A stretch of DNA of 64,000 nucleotides, taken from the NCBI RefSeq assembly GCF_000013145.1, contig NC_007799.1, forward strand, positions 1,054,001 through 1,118,000. The letters run 5' to 3'. The notes beneath the pieces are model-generated. The model saw only the letters and a list, made by a program, of their open reading frames with translations. It had not been told where the DNA came from and searched no databases. Position numbers and translations under genes: made by a program. The stretch comes from Ehrlichia chaffeensis str. Arkansas. GTDB taxonomy: Bacteria > Pseudomonadota > Alphaproteobacteria > Rickettsiales > Anaplasmataceae. Of this stretch, positions 59,033 through 64,000 are shown piece after piece (the stretch's first letter is position 1; every line of letters starts with the position of its first letter).

Positions 59033-59509
59033 AATAAAGAAACAACCAATGTGTTAATTATTATATATCTAATAAGCTCATAATACAAAAAAACATTCTA
59101 TTTATTAAAACAGTACATCATAACTTATATTGCTTTCATACAACCAATCTACATAAACAAGCGATCATTTCTTATATAACAGGAATTGGTATATATTGTT
59201 ATAATCTTAATATATAATCTTCAACAACGACAGGTTATAATACTAGCTACAAAACTATCTAATTCCTACAAAATATTAAGTTGTTACCACAACAACATAT
59301 AATTTTAAAACAAGGAATAACTTATAATAGCTAACTACAACATCTATAATTTCTTTTATATCATAAAATACTATACACACCTATCCTAAAACTTAAAAAA
59401 GAAATCATATAATTTTTTATAGTCACATAACTCCAATTGACTAACTGTCTGCAATTGATATGATTAAGTATAATATTCTTTAATAATATCGTGTTTGTAT
59501 GGAGCATAA
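59033..59509. other. Divergent spacer upstream of the F0 ATP synthase genes
   Basis: About 475 AT-rich bases with promoters for both sides. A TATAAT at 59469-59474 lies 36 bases before atpB, with TTGACT at 59437-59442 at a spacing too long for a standard promoter; a likely but unproven -10. Confidence 0.45.
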
Positions 59510-60241
59510 ATGTCAGCAAACCCCTTAGATCAGTTTAAAATTTCGACTATATTTAAGTTGCCTAGTATTGGTGGGTACAATATAGATTTCACCAATGCAT
59601 CACTGTTTATGGTGTTATCTACACTTATAATCTCCCTTTTCTGCTATATTGGATTAAGGAAAGAAAATATCCTTCCAAATAGTATGCAACTAATCATTGA
59701 AGCAATCTACAATTTTATCGTTTCAACAATAGAAAGTAATGTAGGAAGAAAAGGATTACAATATATCCCCTTGGTTTTCACAATATTCACATTCATTGCA
59801 ACATGTAACCTATTAGGTGTCCTACCACTAGGATTTACCGTTACTAGTCACATTGCCGTAACATTCGCAATATCCATGGTTGTATTTATCAGCGTTACAG
59901 CAATAGGGTTTAAGCATCAGGGAATACATTTTCTACGTATACTATTACCAAAAGGTACCCCAGGTTGGCTAGCTCCAATGATGGTATTTATTGAGTTGTT
60001 TGCATATTGTGCACGTCCTGTAAGCTTATCAATACGTCTTGCTGCTAATATGATAGCAGGACATACCATAATCAAAGTAATAGCAGGATTCGTAATAAAA
60101 ATGAACATATTTCTCACCCCTTTGCCTATGGCTTTCATTATCATTTTAATTGGGTTTGAAATATTTGTTGCAATATTACAAGCATACATATTTACAGTGC
60201 TAACTTGCGTATACTTATCAGATGCGATCAACGAGCACTAA
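59510..60241 (+). CDS. atpB: ATP synthase F0 subunit a
   Basis: 243 residues with five to six transmembrane helices. Subunit a forms the proton half-channels of F0. The essential Arg sits in [14 protein letters not shown] (helix 4) and the [16 protein letters not shown] motif is diagnostic; [17 protein letters not shown] closes the protein. A GGAG ribosome site precedes the ATG. First gene of atpB-atpE-atpF'-atpF; the F1 genes are elsewhere, as is usual in Rickettsiales. Confidence 0.97.
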   Translation: MSANPLDQFKISTIFKLPSIGGYNIDFTNASLFMVLSTLIISLFCYIGLRKENILPNSMQLIIEAIYNFIVSTIESNVGRKGLQYIPLVFTIFTFIATCNLLGVLPLGFTVTSHIAVTFAISMVVFISVTAIGFKHQGIHFLRILLPKGTPGWLAPMMVFIELFAYCARPVSLSIRLAANMIAGHTIIKVIAGFVIKMNIFLTPLPMAFIIILIGFEIFVAILQAYIFTVLTCVYLSDAINEH

Positions 60242-60310
60242 ATTTTATCAATTGACTTCACATGTTGATGTACTTATAATACGTTTAACTTTTTATAAAG
60301 GTAGGAGTAT

Positions 60311-60532
60311 ATGGAATCTTTGAAGTTTATTGCTGTAGGGTTAAGTGTTTTTGGTATGGTTGCTTCTGCTCTAGGAGTAGCAAATATATTTTCTACCATG
60401 CTTAACGGTTTAGCACGTAATCCTGAAACAGAAGATAAATTAAAAAAATACGTTTATACCGGTGCTGCTCTAGTTGAAGCTATGGGTCTATTCTCTTTTC
60501 TTTTAGCGCTATTATTAATTTTTGTAGCTTAG
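60311..60532 (+). CDS. atpE: ATP synthase F0 subunit c
   Basis: 73 residues, two transmembrane helices joined by the polar loop LARNPETEDKL. The proton-carrying carboxylate is Glu in GAALVEAMGLFSFLLALLL (helix 2). The glycine/alanine pattern of helix 1 (GMVASALGVANIF) fits ring packing. AGGAG precedes the start by six bases. Confidence 0.97.
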   Translation: MESLKFIAVGLSVFGMVASALGVANIFSTMLNGLARNPETEDKLKKYVYTGAALVEAMGLFSFLLALLLIFVA

Positions 60533-60540
60533 CATAGATC

Positions 60541-61047
60541 ATGGATACAATACCACAATTAGACATAACATCTTATCCTTCTCAGTTATTTTGGTTCTTT
60601 CTATCTTTTGGTATTTTATATTTTTTGATCAGCAAGAATATTATACCAAAACTTGAAAATGTTTTAAAAAAAAGGTATACTGTTACGATAGACTCTGTAG
60701 ATTGTGTTGAAAACAATTTAATTCTCGCACAAGATGAGTTAAAAAAGCAGTTATCTAACCTAGAAGAAGCAAAAGCTGAAGCAGATAGGATTATCAGTTC
60801 TGCTCTTCAAGAAGTAAAACGCACTAATGCAGATTTAATAGTTTTATTAAATGAAGAAATACAAGGGATGTTTAGTATAGCAGATGAATATATGCATAAC
60901 TTAAAGCGCCAAACAGAACAAGAGTTAATAGATCTTACGTGCGAAATAGCTTCAATGTACTACAATAAAATGCTAGGTACTGCTGAATATGTTGATAAAG
61001 ATAAGTTACGCGATATAACTACTAGATTATACAAGGAGAAAATATGA
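60541..61047 (+). CDS. atpF': ATP synthase F0 subunit b'
   Basis: 168 residues. One N-terminal helix (SQLFWFFLSFGILYFLISKN) and a long charged coiled coil that forms the peripheral stalk. The position directly after atpE and the FW..SF..LYFL motif mark it as the b' form found in Alphaproteobacteria and cyanobacteria. Its stop overlaps the start of atpF (ATGA). Confidence 0.93.
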   Translation: MDTIPQLDITSYPSQLFWFFLSFGILYFLISKNIIPKLENVLKKRYTVTIDSVDCVENNLILAQDELKKQLSNLEEAKAEADRIISSALQEVKRTNADLIVLLNEEIQGMFSIADEYMHNLKRQTEQELIDLTCEIASMYYNKMLGTAEYVDKDKLRDITTRLYKEKI

Positions 61048-61529
61048 TATCCACATATTTTATTACCAACATTGCATTTTGCATCGGAGCCTTGTCAGCT
61101 TTTTGGCCATTATATAGGAAAATCAATCAGCTTTTATCTTCAATGTCAAACAAGGTGAGAAGGGAGGTTATGTTACCTTATGATATCCAAAAACAATCTA
61201 AAGATTTATTGGATAGTGCATTAATTCAAAATTATGAAATTGAAAAAACCATAGCCGAAGTTCTAAAGACAGCAAATGAAGAATACAAACTTATTATTGC
61301 ATCCAACAAAAAAGATATTGAGAATATTATAGAAAAACATCTTGATGCAGCTGTACAAAGAATATCTGATCAAGCATCAGCAATGGTTCAATCACTAAAG
61401 CTAAATACCGTCGATATTGCAGCCAGTGCCGTTCAAGAGTTAATCAAAGAATACAATGAGCATCAAAAACAGGATAATGGTGGTGTTATTTCTACAATAG
61501 ATCGCGACCTTAGAAAAAAATTACACTGA
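61044..61529 (+). CDS. atpF: ATP synthase F0 subunit b
   Basis: 161 residues. Short N-terminal membrane segment (about 3-24) followed by a coiled coil (LIASNKKDIENIIEKHLDAA), the second chain of the peripheral stalk. AGGAG precedes the start inside the upstream gene, and translation is probably coupled. The 3' end overlaps the convergent ftsA gene by nine bases. Confidence 0.92.
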   Translation: MISTYFITNIAFCIGALSAFWPLYRKINQLLSSMSNKVRREVMLPYDIQKQSKDLLDSALIQNYEIEKTIAEVLKTANEEYKLIIASNKKDIENIIEKHLDAAVQRISDQASAMVQSLKLNTVDIAASAVQELIKEYNEHQKQDNGGVISTIDRDLRKKLH

Positions 61530-62768
61530 ATTTTCAACTTTTACTGACACGAGTTTTAAAATTTTTTGTAGTATGCTACCTTTTTTAGTCATGGTCTTCT
61601 TTTTACCATATACTCTATTGACAACCAATAAAACTGTACCTATAGCTGCAGAAAAAGATGGGTTGTATTTATAATCATCAGTAATACCTTTTAATTCTAC
61701 AGGCAAACCTATTCTTACTTGCCTTTTAAAGACGTTGCTTGCGACTTCTTTAACATTAGTTAACTGACTAGAACCACCTGTAATTATTATCTTATTAATC
61801 AAGTGTTTTTGCTTAACTACCCTACTTTTTACTATATCAAAGATTTCTTCTACTCTTAGTCTAATTATTTTCCCCAAATCAGAACGTACAACTGAAATAA
61901 CCTCATCTTCACCAACATCAGCTTCTATTATACCATTTTTATCTGGAGACACTAACATAGCATCACCGTATAATACCTTTATACGTTCAGCATCTTTAAC
62001 ACTAATACATAATCCATATGCAATATCATTAGTAATATGAATACCACCTAAAGGTATACTATCTGTATACATTAATTTTCCCTTACTAAAAATACCAATA
62101 GACGTATATCTACCCCCTATATCCACAACCATAGATCCAAGTTCTTTCTCATCATCAGCAAGACACGACAATCCTGAAGTATAAGGCTCTGCTACACATC
62201 CAACTACATTTAAATCACTACAATTAGTAATACAGTTTTCTATATTCAACAATGCAGACTTTGAAGCAGTCACCACATGCATACTAGCTTTTAACTTACT
62301 TCCATATAATCCTTTTAACTCTGTAATATTATTCAAATCATCAAGGCGGTATACTACTGGTATATTATGAAGTACAACTTGTTCATCTCGACACTTATCA
62401 TAAGTTTGCAGCATAATATTTCTGATATCAACATCTGAAACTTCATGCATCATTGCATCAATTTCATTAACAACACTCATAGAACTAATATCACACCCAG
62501 ATACATTAACAAAAACCTGGCTTATTACTGGTTCCTGTGCCATTTCTTTCGCTGATTCTATACAAGATAATATTGAACACTTTGCAGATTCTATATCAAT
62601 AATAGCTCCACCACTGATCCCTTCTGCAGCTTTATATCCTATCCCAACAATCTCAAAATCATTGTTATGAGAAATTCTAACTATAAAACAAACTATTTTT
62701 GTAGAGCCAAGATCTACAACAGCAAAGGTACCACTTCCTGGATCTGTAATAGTAGCAGAATATAACAT
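61521..62768 (-). CDS. ftsA: Cell division protein FtsA
   Basis: 415 residues. Actin-like ATPase that tethers FtsZ to the membrane. The actin-fold motifs are in order: phosphate 1 FAVVDLGSTKIVCFIVRI near residue 15, the 1C subdomain (about 85-165), phosphate 2 SMVVDIGGRYTSIGIF, and the adenosine motif KIIITGGSSQLTNV. The C-terminal membrane-targeting helix is basic (ILQKILKLVSVK). Length is typical. Presence of ftsA in a cell with little peptidoglycan shows that the FtsZ-ring anchor is kept. Convergent overlap of nine bases with atpF. Confidence 0.95.
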   Translation of the reverse strand: MLYSATITDPGSGTFAVVDLGSTKIVCFIVRISHNNDFEIVGIGYKAAEGISGGAIIDIESAKCSILSCIESAKEMAQEPVISQVFVNVSGCDISSMSVVNEIDAMMHEVSDVDIRNIMLQTYDKCRDEQVVLHNIPVVYRLDDLNNITELKGLYGSKLKASMHVVTASKSALLNIENCITNCSDLNVVGCVAEPYTSGLSCLADDEKELGSMVVDIGGRYTSIGIFSKGKLMYTDSIPLGGIHITNDIAYGLCISVKDAERIKVLYGDAMLVSPDKNGIIEADVGEDEVISVVRSDLGKIIRLRVEEIFDIVKSRVVKQKHLINKIIITGGSSQLTNVKEVASNVFKRQVRIGLPVELKGITDDYKYNPSFSAAIGTVLLVVNRVYGKKKTMTKKGSILQKILKLVSVKVENSV

Positions 62769-63014
62769 ACAACATATACGATAAATGATTAAAAATTTAT
62801 AGTATTACTAACTCTAAGTACTCAATGTTATATCCTTACAAAAGAATATCAAGTTTTTTTCAAATTTAAATACACAAGTAAACCTAGGTTTAATATTTTC
62901 AACAAACATACCTTCTATGTGCAAATTGACTAAACATTTTAATCAACATAATACTTTACTAATACAAAAACTAGCAAATATATTACACACCTTACAATAG
63001 AGCTATGCTAACTC
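62769..63014. other. Spacer upstream of ftsA
   Basis: About 245 AT-rich bases between the ftsA start and the repeat array; ftsA promoter expected, no clear motif. Confidence 0.4.
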
Positions 63015-63790
63015 CCCCCTTATAAGCCATTCACCATAAATATACACAAATAAAATGTTACTAAATACTTTTATAACACCAAAAAAGATTAGAATATCTT
63101 TACTTAAGGTAACAATAATAATAACTTACACTGTTAGGTTCACCATCAAACAGGCCATTCACTATTAGATACGCACAGGCAAAAAATTGTATAATTCCAA
63201 CTTTCTCATCAACATCAAACAAGACAAAAATAATTTTACTAAAGGTAACATATAATAATAACTAACACTTAGACTCACTATCAAACAGGCCATTCACTAT
63301 TAGATACGCACAGGCAAAAAATTGTATAATTCCAACTTTCTCATCAACATCAAACAAGACAAAAACACTTTTACTAAAGGTAACATATATAATACTAACA
63401 CTTAGACTTACTATCAAACAGGCCATTCACTATTAGATATGCACAGGCAAAAAATTGTATAATTCCAACTTTCTCATCAACATCAAACAAGACAAAAACA
63501 CTTTTACTAAAGGCAACATATAATAATACTAACACTTAGACTTACTATTAAACAGGCCATTCACTATTAGATATGCACAGACAAAAAATTGTATAATTCC
63601 AACTTTCTCATCAACATCAAACAAGACAAAAACACTTTTACTAAAGGTAACATATATAATACTAACACTTAGACTTACTATCAAACAGGCCATTCACTAT
63701 TAGATATGCACAGGCAAAAAATGGTATAATTTCCAACCTTCCCATTAACATCAAACAAGACAAAAACACTTTCACTAAAGGCAACATATG
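63015..63790 (-). repeat. Tandem array of the trkH 3' end, ~134 bp unit, five copies plus a worn sixth
   Basis: The string CAGGCCATTCACTATTAGATA recurs at 63151, 63286, 63419, 63553 and 63686, a 133-135 bp period. The last is inside the intact trkH gene (its final 42 or so codons and stop); the others lie downstream of its stop. A degraded unit starts near 63015. The inner copies resemble each other more than the gene, so the array has expanded or been homogenised on its own. Confidence 0.95.
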
Positions 63791-64000
63791 ATAATAATTA
63801 GCACTTGGACCTACTATATCTCCCATCCCAGGTCCTGTATTACTAAAAGCAGCAGCTACTGTACTAAAAGCAGTAATAAAGTTAACTCCACTACTAGATA
63901 TAAGTATGCATCCTATAAACAATACAAAAACATATAAAAAAAAGAATAGCCCTATGTCTCCTATAAAATTTTTACTAACATATCTCCTATTATATCTAAT
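63662..64000 (-). CDS. trkH: Trk/Ktr-type potassium transporter, C-terminal part (5' end beyond window)
   Basis: 113 codons open to the right edge of the window. TrkH-type proteins are inner-membrane K+ channels gated with TrkA. The fragment has the last helices and the final selectivity-filter-like loop: TVAAAFSNTGPGMGDI (the SNTGPG filter) and the C-terminal LMLMGRLEIIPFF, a diagnostic TrkH/KtrB ending. A basic stretch (IRYNRRYVSKNF) precedes the helix at the window edge. The last 42 codons are tandemly repeated downstream. Confidence 0.92.
   Translation of the reverse strand: MRYNRRYVSKNFIGDIGLFFFLYVFVLFIGCILISSSGVNFITAFSTVAAAFSNTGPGMGDIVGPSANYYHMLPLVKVFLSCLMLMGRLEIIPFFACAYLIVNGLFDSKSKC

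Noticed and set aside
63662-63922. trkH fragment as a complete 86-aa gene starting at a TTG
   Set aside because: The frame is open to the window edge with typical TrkH sequence upstream of that TTG, so this is the 3' part of a longer gene.

Overview
The window is a strongly AT-rich alphaproteobacterial chromosome segment, most likely from an Ehrlichia and best matching Ehrlichia ruminantium. The grounds are: a scattered rvh-type type IV secretion locus (several virB2 copies plus a second virB4); HflKC, a DegQ-like protease, SURF1, Cox11 and a paired M16 protease typical of Rickettsiales; long gene-poor spacers; and many tandem repeats of about 120-260 bp, some of which are truncated copies of gene 3' ends. 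Repeats of this kind are known for E. ruminantium. The species call is inference; no database was searched.

Layout. 1-2.9 kb: partial apaG, purK, and the first two gene-end tandem duplications. 2.6-16.4 kb: three large minus-strand genes for exported, cysteine-rich paralogues (750, 1231 and 1965 aa) that share an N-terminal region and a central glycine-rich domain but have different C-terminal parts. 17.1-23.8 kb, same strand and upstream of them: a virB4 paralogue with a destroyed Walker A motif and four virB2 copies, one frameshifted in its signal peptide. 24.5-29.7 kb: hflK-hflC-degQ/htrA-lolA-rnc-cox11, tightly packed. 30.2-32.9 kb: an M16 peptidase pair. 33.3-38.3 kb: a membrane protein behind a near-consensus promoter, lspA, ribF, grxC, prmC and map. 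38.6-44.6 kb: sucB, a gamma-carbonic-anhydrase-like protein, a DacC/PBP5-like protein that lacks its catalytic lysines, a DsbD-like protein and sdhE. 44.7-50.8 kb: rseP-bamA-skp-fabZ-purH, where the usual lpx genes are absent. 51.2-59.0 kb: pgsA, a heme-copper-oxidase-like subunit, a 139-bp repeat array, SURF1, a pentapeptide-repeat protein and a glycerol-1-phosphate-dehydrogenase-like enzyme. 59.5-64.0 kb: atpB-atpE-atpF'-atpF, ftsA, another gene-end array, and the 3' part of trkH.

How the genes fit together. Most of the window is housekeeping: envelope biogenesis and quality control (BamA, Skp, RseP, HflKC, DegQ, LolA, LspA), respiration (Cox11, SURF1, SdhE, SucB, F0 ATP synthase) and purine synthesis. 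The accessory interest is the 2.6-23.8 kb block. Four pilins, a VirB4-like protein that probably cannot hydrolyse ATP, and three giant exported cysteine-rich proteins lie on one strand. They could form the surface-exposed, variable part of the type IV secretion apparatus.

Two patterns recur. First, tandem duplication repeatedly hits the 3' ends of genes (purK, the 750-aa gene, grxC, prmC, surf1, trkH), leaving an intact gene followed by decaying C-terminal copies. Second, 139-152 bp arrays with no coding content sit in spacers. I saw no tRNA, rRNA, CRISPR, insertion sequence or convincing terminator by eye.
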